A DNA stretch of 64,000 nt from assembly GCF_036226605.1 (NCBI RefSeq), contig NZ_CP109000.1, positions 6,072,501 to 6,136,500 on the forward strand. The letters are read 5' to 3'. Positions 43,103 to 51,011 of the stretch are shown piece after piece. The notes under the pieces are model-generated. The model saw only the letters and a list, made by a program, of their open reading frames with translations. It ran no database searches and was not told where the DNA came from. The translations under genes were made by a program, and so were the position numbers. Positions within the stretch are counted from its first letter, which is position 1. Each line of letters begins with the position of its first letter. Origin of the DNA: Streptomyces sp. NBC_00704 (lineage in GTDB: Bacteria > Actinomycetota > Actinomycetes > Streptomycetales > Streptomycetaceae).

Positions 43103-45268
43103 TCAGCCCTGCATGGCCAGAACCAGCGGCAACACCCCTTGCGCGCCTGCCCGTCGCAGCATCCGGGCGGTGACCGCGAGGGTCCAGCCCGTCTCCGTGT
43201 AGTCGTCCACGAGGAGGACCGGGCCCGGGGTCTCGGCGAGTGCGGCGGCGAGCGCGGGGGGCACTTGCAGCATGCCGTCGAGGGCCTTGAGGCGCTGGGC
43301 GCTGTTGCTGCGGGAGATCGGCGAGGCGTCGGCGGTGTATTCCACCTCGCCGAGCAGGGGCAGCCGGCCGACTTCCGCGATCCGCGCGCCCAGCGAGTGG
43401 ACCAGTCGCGGTCGGGTGCGGGAGGCGACGGTGACCACGCCGACCGGGCGCGGTGAGGCGTCCGCCGCTCCGGAGGCCCAACCGCCGGGCCCCTTCGCCC
43501 AGTCCGCCAGCACCTCCACCACGGCTCTGGCCACGTCGTCCGGAACCTGCGCGTCCGGGGCCTGCGGGGTCAGCATCGGGCGCAGCCGGTTGCCCCAGCC
43601 GATGTCCGACAGACGCCCCAGGGCCCTCCCGGGCGCCGCCTGCTCGCTCGCCGGGATGCGCCCCTTGAGGTCCATGCCGATCGCCGCCAGTCCGGTGGGC
43701 CACATCCGGCGGGGCTCCACCTCGACGCCCGCACGGCCCAGGTCCGTCCGTGCGGCGTCCAGCGCGGCGGAGGACGTGTCGGCTGTGTATCGGGCTCCCG
43801 CGCAGTTGTCGCATCGGCCGCACGGCTTGGCGCCTTCGTCGTCCAGCTGGCGCTGGAGGAACTCCATCCGGCACTCCGTCGTCGACGCGTACTGCCGCAT
43901 CGCCTCCTGCTCGGCCTTGCGCTGCCGCGCGACCCACGCGTACCGCTCGGTGTCGTACTGCCACGGCAGGCCGGTGGACAGCCAGCCGCCCTTGACCCGC
44001 TTCACCGCCCCGTCGACGTCGAGAACCTTGAGCATGGTCTCCAGACGGGAACGGCGCAGTTCCACCAAGGGTTCCAGGGCGGGCAGGGACACGGGGCGCT
44101 GCGCCTGCGCGAGAACGTCAAGAGTGCGTCGCACCAGCTCCTCGGACGGGAAGGCGAGCGACGCGAAGTACTCCCAGATCGCCTCGTCCTCCCGTCCCGG
44201 CAGCAGCAGCACCTCCGCGTGCTCGACACCACGTCCGGCACGGCCGACCTGCTGGTAGTACGCGATGGGGGAGGAGGGGGAGCCGAGGTGTACGACGAAC
44301 CCCAGGTCGGGTTTGTCGAAACCCATGCCGAGGGCGGAGGTCGCGACCAGCGCCTTCACCTTGTTGGCCAGCAGATCCTCCTCCGCCTGCTGCCGGTCGG
44401 CGTTCTCGGTGCGGCCCGTGTACGAGGCGACGACATGACCGCGCTGCCGGAGGAAGGCGGTGACCTCCTCCGCCGCGGCCACCGTGAGCGTGTAGACGAT
44501 CCCGGAGCCGGGGAGTTCGTCGAGATGGTCGGCGAGCCAGGCCATCCGGTGCGCCGCGTCGGGCAGCCGCAGCACGTTGAGGCTGAGGCTCTCGCGATCC
44601 AGCGGTCCGCGCAGCACCAGGGCGTCCGAGGCGCCCCCGGTGCCGAGCTGCTCGGCGACGTCCGCGGTCACGCGCGCATTGGCGGTCGCGGTCGTCGCGA
44701 GGACCGGCACGCCCTGCGGAAGATCGGTGAGCATCGTCCGCAGCCGGCGGTAGTCCGGCCGGAAGTCGTGGCCCCAGTCGGAGATGCAGTGCGCCTCGTC
44801 GACCACGAGCAGCCCGGTGGCGGCGGACAGCGCGGGCAGCACCTGGTCGCGGAAGTCCGGGTTGTTGAGGCGCTCCGGACTGACCAGCAGGACATCGACC
44901 TCGCCCGCCGCGATCTCGCGCTGCACGGTCTCCCACTCCTCCGTGTTCGAGGAGTTGATGGTCCGCGCACGGATGCCGGCCCGGGCCGCGGCGTCGACCT
45001 GGTTGCGCATCAGGGCGAGCAGGGGGGAGACGATCACGGTGGGCCCGGAGCCACGGGCGCGGAGCAGGGAGGTCGCCACGAAGTAGACCGCGGACTTTCC
45101 CCATCCCGTCCGCTGGACCACCAGGGCCCGACGCCGGTCTGCGACCAGCGCCTCGATCGCCCGCCACTGGTCCTCCCGCAGCCGGGCCGCGCCCGAGGCG
45201 TCGCCGACGAGACGGGCGAGGACGGCGTCGGCGTCAGCCCGGAGATCCGTGTTGCTCGTGTGCTCCAT
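43103..45268 (-). CDS. RecQ-family DNA helicase with C-terminal phosphoribosyltransferase-like motif
   Basis: A 721-residue protein. The helicase core has QRTGWGKSAVYF (Walker A), VVDEAHCISDWGHDFRPDY (DEAH), ATTATANARV, ATSALGMGFDKPDLGFVVHLG and QQVGRAGRG. The zinc-binding cysteines are in TECRMEFLQRQL and PCGRCDNCAG. A RecQ-family middle and about 190 further residues end in VLLVDDYTETGWT (residues about 684-696), the 13-residue PRPP-binding signature of type I phosphoribosyltransferases. The C-terminal part therefore looks PRTase-derived. ATG at 45268 has GGAGG very close (GGAGGC-ATG). It is divergent from the DUF4192 gene. Confidence 0.9.
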   Translation of the reverse strand: MEHTSNTDLRADADAVLARLVGDASGAARLREDQWRAIEALVADRRRALVVQRTGWGKSAVYFVATSLLRARGSGPTVIVSPLLALMRNQVDAAARAGIRARTINSSNTEEWETVQREIAAGEVDVLLVSPERLNNPDFRDQVLPALSAATGLLVVDEAHCISDWGHDFRPDYRRLRTMLTDLPQGVPVLATTATANARVTADVAEQLGTGGASDALVLRGPLDRESLSLNVLRLPDAAHRMAWLADHLDELPGSGIVYTLTVAAAEEVTAFLRQRGHVVASYTGRTENADRQQAEEDLLANKVKALVATSALGMGFDKPDLGFVVHLGSPSSPIAYYQQVGRAGRGVEHAEVLLLPGREDEAIWEYFASLAFPSEELVRRTLDVLAQAQRPVSLPALEPLVELRRSRLETMLKVLDVDGAVKRVKGGWLSTGLPWQYDTERYAWVARQRKAEQEAMRQYASTTECRMEFLQRQLDDEGAKPCGRCDNCAGARYTADTSSAALDAARTDLGRAGVEVEPRRMWPTGLAAIGMDLKGRIPASEQAAPGRALGRLSDIGWGNRLRPMLTPQAPDAQVPDDVARAVVEVLADWAKGPGGWASGAADASPRPVGVVTVASRTRPRLVHSLGARIAEVGRLPLLGEVEYTADASPISRSNSAQRLKALDGMLQVPPALAAALAETPGPVLLVDDYTETGWTLAVTARMLRRAGAQGVLPLVLAMQG

Positions 45269-45381
45269 GCCTCCATACAACAGGACGGCGCTGACAATCC
45301 GGTCACGGCCGTTGTGGGAGCTGGGCTCCGAGGGGTTCGGGTCGCGACGGCCCGGCTTGCCTGACATGTCCGTGATCGGAG

Positions 45382-45390
45382 TTATCCACA
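45382..45390 (+). promoter_or_regulatory. Perfect DnaA-box sequence TTATCCACA
   Basis: TTATCCACA lies in the recQ/DUF4192 divergent spacer (45269-45429). It matches the E. coli consensus exactly; Streptomyces boxes prefer TTGTCCACA. An isolated box may titrate DnaA or regulate the flanking genes; chance occurrence cannot be excluded. Confidence 0.4.
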
Positions 45391-45429
45391 GGTCGAGCGG
45401 GATTTCGTCATCCGCGAGATCGTCTGCGC

Positions 45430-47382
45430 ATGACGAATCACAGCGAATCCACGGGCTCATCCGACAACGGCGACATCGCCCGGCGCGACGGCTGGGAAGC
45501 CCAGGAACTTCAGCAGGGACGGTGGGCGGAGACCGGCGGCCACACCGCCCACACCGCCGCCCACACGAGTCACCCGATGTATGACGGTGAGGCCGAGTAC
45601 GGCACCGCCCAGGCCGTCCACCGGGTCACTCTGCGGTCCCCGGACGAACTCGCCGACGCGCTGCCCTACCTGCTCGGATACCGGCCCGAGGACAGCATCG
45701 TGCTGGTGGCCCTGCACGACCGCGGCGGGCGAGGACGCTTCGGCGGCCGGGCCAGGCTCGGCATCCCGGCCAGCCCGGACGACTGGGGCGCCGTCGCACA
45801 GCAACTGGCAGAGGGCCTGGTCAGGGGCAGCGAGCGCAGGGGCAACCGTCCCGCGCAGATGGTGGCCTACCTGTGCCAGGATCCGGCGCGGGGCGAGACC
45901 GGCCGCCAGGTCATGGAACGCCTGCAGCCGCTCGCAGAGCAGCTGCGTCTCGCGTGCGGCCGTCTCGACATCCCGGTGATCGAAGCGCTCTGCATCGCGG
46001 ACGGCCGCTTCTGGTCGTACTGCTGCGCCGGCGAGGGCTGCTGTCCGGTCGAAGGCGTCCCGATGGGCCTGCCGGGAACCTCGGTGCTGGCCGCCGCCGC
46101 GACCTACGCGGGGATCCAGGTCCGAGGCACCCTGCGCGAGCTGCGGGCCAGGCTGCAGCCGCTGGAGACCGGCGCGGCGCTGGAGCAGGAAGTCGCGCTG
46201 GACACCGCCGCCATGGAGCTGGTCCCGAGGATCCTCGACGACGAGAGCCGTGCTGCGGTGGCCGCAGAGACGCTCCGGCTCGCCGCACAGGCCATGCGGC
46301 GGCTCGCCGAGGCGCCCGTGGTGTCAGGCGTGCTCCTCGCCGACCACCGGGACGACGAGCTGATCGGATGCGATGAGGCCGCCGCTCTGATCCTCGGCCT
46401 TCAGGACCGTATGACGCGCGACCGGGCGGCCGAGTGGATGGAGGGCGACGAGGCGGCTCCCGCGCTGCGTCTGTGGCGAGCACTGGCACGACGTTGTGTC
46501 GGACCGTACGCGGAACACGCGGCGGCGCCGCTGACCCTTGCGGGGTGGGTCGCCTGGTCCGGCGGTGACGAACTCGAGGCGAGGGAGGCGTTCGCCATGG
46601 CCCTGGGCGTGGACCCCGGCTATCTCTTCGCCCGCCTGCTGCACCAGGCCTGCAACGAAGGCCTCGACCCCGAGTCGGTACGACGCTGCCTACGCGCCGA
46701 ACGCGACGGGCGAGTCGCACGCGACGGACGAGTTGCCGGCGACGGACGGGTTGCAGCCGACGGACGCAACGGAGAGGACGGAAACGAAGGAGGCGAAGGA
46801 GGGGAAGGCGGCGAAGGAGGTGACGGACGCGGAAGCTGTGCGGCATCGGACTGGGAACGCGGGACCGACGGCCACCCCGCGCCCGTAAATACCGATGAAA
46901 CCGCCGAACCCGGTGAGGCAACCGAACCCGACGGAGCCGGAGTGACCCTCGTACCCGACGGGCTCCACGACCCGGACGACCCGGACGACGGGGACGACGC
47001 CGACGAGACCGACGACGCGGTCCGTCCTCCCGTCGCCGAAGGCACCGCGGACGCCGAGGGCTCGGACCCGCACGACTCACCGGTCAGGGCCCCAGGGTCT
47101 CTGCCGCCTGCCGTCCACCCGACCCTCCGCAGGCGTCGCCGCCCCCGTCCCACCGCTGTGGGGACCGGGCCCGCTCCGGCTGGGGAAGGAGGCAGGGAAG
47201 GGCAGGGCCCGGGAACGCACGCGCCCCGTCACCGTTCGACGCCGACGAACGCCGTGCGTCTCAGTCCCCCGAGCCGTGCGGGATCACGCACGCGCCCCGG
47301 AGCGGCACTCCCCGCTCGACGTCACGGCGAGGGCGGGGAAGGCGTGCGGTTCCGGGCGGGCGAAACCCCGGGCAACCCCTGA
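45430..47382 (+). CDS. DUF4192-family protein with long low-complexity C-terminal tail
   Basis: A 650-residue cytoplasmic protein. The DUF4192 domain spans about residues 60-410 (VTLRSPDELADALPYLLGYRPEDSIVLVALHD as consecutive blocks, FWSYCCAGEGCCPVEGVPM, and the TPR-like WVAWSGGDELEAREAFAMALGVDPGYLFARLL). Residues about 425-650 are low complexity: DGR/EGG repeats from an 18-bp tandem array, an acidic DPDD run, then an Arg/Pro-rich end. The domain's function is unknown. It is divergent from recQ, which hints at a DNA-linked role only by context. Confidence 0.85.
   Translation: MTNHSESTGSSDNGDIARRDGWEAQELQQGRWAETGGHTAHTAAHTSHPMYDGEAEYGTAQAVHRVTLRSPDELADALPYLLGYRPEDSIVLVALHDRGGRGRFGGRARLGIPASPDDWGAVAQQLAEGLVRGSERRGNRPAQMVAYLCQDPARGETGRQVMERLQPLAEQLRLACGRLDIPVIEALCIADGRFWSYCCAGEGCCPVEGVPMGLPGTSVLAAAATYAGIQVRGTLRELRARLQPLETGAALEQEVALDTAAMELVPRILDDESRAAVAAETLRLAAQAMRRLAEAPVVSGVLLADHRDDELIGCDEAAALILGLQDRMTRDRAAEWMEGDEAAPALRLWRALARRCVGPYAEHAAAPLTLAGWVAWSGGDELEAREAFAMALGVDPGYLFARLLHQACNEGLDPESVRRCLRAERDGRVARDGRVAGDGRVAADGRNGEDGNEGGEGGEGGEGGDGRGSCAASDWERGTDGHPAPVNTDETAEPGEATEPDGAGVTLVPDGLHDPDDPDDGDDADETDDAVRPPVAEGTADAEGSDPHDSPVRAPGSLPPAVHPTLRRRRRPRPTAVGTGPAPAGEGGREGQGPGTHAPRHRSTPTNAVRLSPPSRAGSRTRPGAALPARRHGEGGEGVRFRAGETPGNP
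46705..46830 (+). repeat. Seven 18-bp tandem units encoding a DGR/EGG-rich tail
   Basis: Units begin at 46705, 46723, 46741, 46759, 46777, 46795 and 46813. The first four follow GACGGRCGNGTYGCNNSC; later ones drift to GAAGGAGG. They encode DGRVAR, DGRVAG, DGRVAA, DGRNGE, DGNEGG, EGGEGG and EGGDGR in frame. Confidence 0.85.
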
Positions 47383-47772
47383 CGCTCCGTCGCTACACGC
47401 GCGCCGACGGAATCCCAAGCCCCCGGCCAACTGCGCCCGCCCCGACCGACTCCCCCCAGCCGATTCCTCCCTGTCCATCCCCTCCCCGTCCATCCCCTTC
47501 GTCCCGGCCCTGCCGCATCCAGTCCCGCCGTCCGGCCCCGCCACGTCCAGCCCCGCCACGTCCGGTCGTCCTTGTCCGGCCGGAGTGCTGTGGAGGCGGC
47601 CGCCATTCGGTGGGGGCTTCCGGCCGGGGGCGTGACCCGGGGGAGTCCCGCCCCGTTCACCTGAGTGGCGGATTGCCTTCGGACACGCCACCGCAGCTCA
47701 CCCGCCCTGCCGGAGCCTCCCATCAGGCCTCGATCCAGCCCGAGGCGTACAGAGAGCAGAAGAAGTCACCGC
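47383..47772. other. Intergenic region upstream of the debranching-like gene
   Basis: A 390-base Pro-codon-like C-rich stretch. Short repeats such as CCCGCCACGTCC (two copies near 47537-47561) and CCATCCCCT (near 47473-47500) are visible. No gene was identified, and no promoter could be assigned. Confidence 0.45.
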
Positions 47773-50007
47773 ATGCACCAGCCGACTCCGCCCTCCGCCG
47801 CCGACGCTCGTCTCGGCATCGACGCACTCTCCGGTCTCGATGAGAGCTCCGGCGCCGTCCGCCGGGCGCCCCATGACACGGATGCCGACCGGCTGTCTCC
47901 CGGTCGGCAACGTCCCGACCGGCGACCTCCTGACCGAGAACCTCCGGAGCACCGCACCGCGCCCTACCGGCTTCAGTCGCCCGGCACGGTCGGCCGTCCG
48001 CCGGCGGCCACCGCCGGAGGCAGTGCGCCGTCGCAGGGCTCACCCGGTGCACCGCGCATCGCGGGCCTGCCGCCCACCCACACCGCGATGATCTGTGTCG
48101 CCCTGCCCGGTCTCGCCATCTCGACGGAACAGGGGCAACTGACGGGACACGGGCTGGAGGGCTTCTACCGGGCGGGTCGGCGGGTCCTGTCCCGGTGCCA
48201 GCTGCGGGTGGCGGGACGAGAACCTCTGGTGGTGCAGGCCCGGATGACACTGGCCGACTCCGCGCGCTTCGTCGGCACCCTGCGGGTCACCCCGCACGGC
48301 GGCCCGGATCCGGACGTGGTCGTCGAGCGGGTCCGGTCCGCCGACGGCACGGAGCGGATCACCCTGCGCAGTACGGCCGCACGCCCGCTGCGCCTCCCGG
48401 TCGAAGTGACCCTGGGGACCGATCTGGCCGACCTGGGGGCGATCGCCGCAGGGGCCGCCGGCCCCGAACTGCCCGCCAGCGTCTACGACTCGGGGTTGCG
48501 CTGGTCCTGTGCCGCCGGGACCTCGAGCGTCAGCGCCGCGCCCGCGCCCTCCGACGCGATCGCCTCCGCGGGACTGCTGCGCTGGGAGTTCGACGTGCCC
48601 CCGGGAGGCAGCGTCCACGTGGAGTTGAGGGTCCGGCTGGAGGGCACCGGCCCGGTGCGCGCCGTCGGCCGTGCGGCGACGAGCCTCCTGGCGCCGGCGC
48701 AGGCCACGGGCGACGACCCCCGTGTCAGAGCGCTGCTGACGCGGAGCGTCCAGGATCTGCAGGCCCTGCTGGTGCGCGATCCCGAGCGTCCGGCGGACGC
48801 CCACCTGGCGGCCGGCGCCCCCTGGCGCTGCGGGCTGGCTCCGGCCGAAGCGCTCGCCGCGGCCCGGATGACACTGCCACTGGGCACCCGTCTCGCCGCG
48901 GGAACGCTGCGCACGCTCGCCCGCACCCAGGTCACGGCCCCGGGACCGAGGTGCGGCCTGATCCCCGGACCGCGACGGGACGCGGGCGTCCACCTGCCGC
49001 CCGCCTGTACGGGGACGGAGGCCACGCTGCTCTTCCCGGCGCTTCTCGCGGAGGCCCGCCGGTGGGGTCTGCCCGACAGTGACACGGAGGAATTGCTGCC
49101 GGCGGCCGAACGCTGTCTGACCTGGCTGCGCACCTCGGTCGGCGACGGCCCCTACCTGCGGGACCCGCATCCCAACGGTCCCGTCCGCTGCGAGACCCAG
49201 GCGCACGCCCACCGTGCCGCGCTCCTGGGCGCGGACCTGCTCGACGCCTGTGGGGGAGCGGGCGACGGCGGGCTGCGGGAATGGGCCAGGACAGCGCGCG
49301 CGGTGTTCCGCCGGGACTTCTGGATCGACGACGGGGCGGGCGGCCGGCCCGCGGCCGCCCTCGGCCCCGACGGGCGGCCGTTGCCGCACCTCTGCGCGAC
49401 GACCGTCCACATCCTCGACACCGGGCTGCTCGGCGGCGGCGCCCACGCCCCGGGGCTATTGGACAAGGTGCAGACTGAACAACTGGCCCGGTTGCTCGGA
49501 AGCCCCGCCATGGACTCCGGCTGGGGCCTTCGCGGGCTGGGGGCGAAGGAGGCGGGTCACAATCCCTTCGGTCACCGGAGCGGCGCGGTCCGGGTCCACG
49601 AGACGGCGATCGCCGTCGCGGGACTGGCCGCCACGGGCTACGAAAAAGAGAGCGTGGCCCTGCTGCGCGGCGTACTGGCGGCGTCCGACGCCTTCGGCCA
49701 TCGCCTGCCCGAGATGTACGCGGGGGAGCAGCGCGCCGCCGGAAGCGCGCCCCTCCCGCATCCGGCCGCCTGCCGCCCGGCGGCCACCGCGGCGGCGGCC
49801 GGGGTCCTGCTTCTGACCACTCTCGTCGGCGTCCGCCCCGACGCCCCCGCCGGAACGGTCACCCTGCGCCCGCTGCCCAGCGCGCCGCTGGGCGAGGTCG
49901 GGCTGACGGGGCTGCGGGTCGCGGGCGCGCCCTTCGCCGTACGGGTCAGTCGGCTCGGACTCGCCATGGTGGAGGAGGCTGCCGAAAACCTGCAACTGGG
50001 AGTGTGA
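47773..50007 (+). CDS. Glycogen-debranching-enzyme-like protein (N-terminal domain plus GH15/GH63-like barrel)
   Basis: A 744-residue protein. Residues 1-100 are disordered (Pro/Arg/Ser-rich). Residues about 115-320 match the N-terminal beta domain of bacterial debranching-like proteins (LSTEQGQLTGHGLEGFYRAGRRVLSR-like, split over blocks). Residues about 345-744 are alpha/alpha-barrel-like (AGAPWRCGLAPAEALAAARM, TGTEATLLFPALLAEARRWG, RDFWIDDGAGG, MDSGWGLRGLG). Catalytic acids could not be assigned confidently, so a regulatory or carbohydrate-binding role is possible. ATG at 47773 has only a weak AGAAG upstream. Confidence 0.75.
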   Translation: MHQPTPPSAADARLGIDALSGLDESSGAVRRAPHDTDADRLSPGRQRPDRRPPDREPPEHRTAPYRLQSPGTVGRPPAATAGGSAPSQGSPGAPRIAGLPPTHTAMICVALPGLAISTEQGQLTGHGLEGFYRAGRRVLSRCQLRVAGREPLVVQARMTLADSARFVGTLRVTPHGGPDPDVVVERVRSADGTERITLRSTAARPLRLPVEVTLGTDLADLGAIAAGAAGPELPASVYDSGLRWSCAAGTSSVSAAPAPSDAIASAGLLRWEFDVPPGGSVHVELRVRLEGTGPVRAVGRAATSLLAPAQATGDDPRVRALLTRSVQDLQALLVRDPERPADAHLAAGAPWRCGLAPAEALAAARMTLPLGTRLAAGTLRTLARTQVTAPGPRCGLIPGPRRDAGVHLPPACTGTEATLLFPALLAEARRWGLPDSDTEELLPAAERCLTWLRTSVGDGPYLRDPHPNGPVRCETQAHAHRAALLGADLLDACGGAGDGGLREWARTARAVFRRDFWIDDGAGGRPAAALGPDGRPLPHLCATTVHILDTGLLGGGAHAPGLLDKVQTEQLARLLGSPAMDSGWGLRGLGAKEAGHNPFGHRSGAVRVHETAIAVAGLAATGYEKESVALLRGVLAASDAFGHRLPEMYAGEQRAAGSAPLPHPAACRPAATAAAAGVLLLTTLVGVRPDAPAGTVTLRPLPSAPLGEVGLTGLRVAGAPFAVRVSRLGLAMVEEAAENLQLGV

Positions 50008-50118
50008 CCCCGTATGACCTCGGAAGACGTCGACCAGGGCGGGTCGCGGTCGGGTCGATACGGCCGGGCGGGACCGCGGCGGACCAGCCGTCGATGCGAC
50101 CGGCGAAAGGAGTGTTTA

Positions 50119-50140
50119 TCGTCAGGGAGACGACTATGAT
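50119..50140 (+). promoter_or_regulatory. Leaderless promoter with overlapping inverted repeat
   Basis: TATGAT (50135-50140) is a good -10 that ends six bases before the ATG at 50147, so transcription should begin at or next to the A of the start codon. TCGTC-AGGGA-GACGA (50119-50133), a perfect 5-5-5 inverted repeat, abuts it and would block polymerase if bound, for instance by the regulator encoded immediately downstream. Confidence 0.55.
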
Positions 50141-50146
50141 CACCGC

Positions 50147-50905
50147 ATGCCCTACGACCCGTCAGCCTTTCCGCCCTTCGCCGTCACCGTGGACCTGGTC
50201 GTGCTGACCGTGCGCCGTCACGCCCTGTGCGCGCTGGCGGTGCGCAGGGGCGAGGCGCCGTACAAGGGACGGTGGGCGCTGCCCGGCGGCTTCGTGCGGG
50301 CCGACGAGGACCTGACGCAGGCGGCAGCGCGAGAACTGGCCGAGGAGACCGGTCTGCACGCCCACGATCCCTCCGTCCCCGCCCAGGACAACGGCGCCCA
50401 CCTGGAGCAGCTCGCCACCTACGGCGATCCCGGACGCGACCCCCGGATGCGTGTCGTCAGCGTCGCGCATCTCGCACTGGCCCCGGACCTCCCGGCTCCG
50501 CGAGCGGGCGGTGACGCCAGCAACGCGCGCTGGGCGCCCGTCGAGGAACTGCTCCAGCAGGCGGGCTACGGCCGCGACGACGAGACGGCCGCACCGCTCG
50601 CCTTCGATCACGCGCGGATCCTCGCGGACGGGGTGGAGCGAGCGAGATCCAAGATCGAGTACTCGTCCCTCGCGACCGCGTTCTGTCCCACGGAGTTCAC
50701 GGTCGGCGAGCTGCGCCGGGTCTACGAGGCGGTGTGGGGTGTGGCGCTCGACCCGCGCAACTTCCACCGCAAGGTGACCGGTACGCCGGGCTTCCTGGTG
50801 CCCACCGGCGGCACCACCACCCGGCAGGGCGGTCGCCCCGCCCAGCTCTTCCGGGCCGGCGGCGCGACCTTGCTCAACCCGCCCATGCTGCGCCCCGAGG
50901 TCTGA
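50147..50905 (+). CDS. Nudix hydrolase fused to winged helix (NrtR-like regulator)
   Basis: A 252-residue protein. Residues about 10-155 are a Nudix domain with a complete-looking Nudix box (GGFVRADEDLTQAAARELAEETGL, split: GGFVRADED, then RELAEETGL). Residues about 165-252 form a winged-helix domain (FCPTEFTVGELRRVYEAVWG, LDPRNFHRKVTGTPGFLVPT), as in NrtR regulators of NAD metabolism that sense ADP-ribose. Because the Nudix box is intact, it may also be catalytic. An inverted repeat overlaps its own promoter, consistent with autoregulation. No NAD-biosynthesis gene is nearby. Confidence 0.87.
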   Translation: MPYDPSAFPPFAVTVDLVVLTVRRHALCALAVRRGEAPYKGRWALPGGFVRADEDLTQAAARELAEETGLHAHDPSVPAQDNGAHLEQLATYGDPGRDPRMRVVSVAHLALAPDLPAPRAGGDASNARWAPVEELLQQAGYGRDDETAAPLAFDHARILADGVERARSKIEYSSLATAFCPTEFTVGELRRVYEAVWGVALDPRNFHRKVTGTPGFLVPTGGTTTRQGGRPAQLFRAGGATLLNPPMLRPEV

Positions 50906-50998
50906 GGGACGCGCACGCTGCGTCCGTGGGCCGTCCGCCGGGTGGGAGCGCTCACGAACCCGACCGTGCGGCGAACGGAAAAAACGGACATAGCGCGC

Positions 50999-51004
50999 TA
51001 TCTT
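50999..51004 (+). promoter_or_regulatory. Probable -10 element of a leaderless ABC transporter transcript
   Basis: TATCTT (50999-51004) ends seven bases before GTG at 51012, and no ribosome site is present between. It overlaps the palindrome TAGCGCGCTA (50991-51000). Confidence 0.45.
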
Positions 51005-51011
51005 GCTTCGG

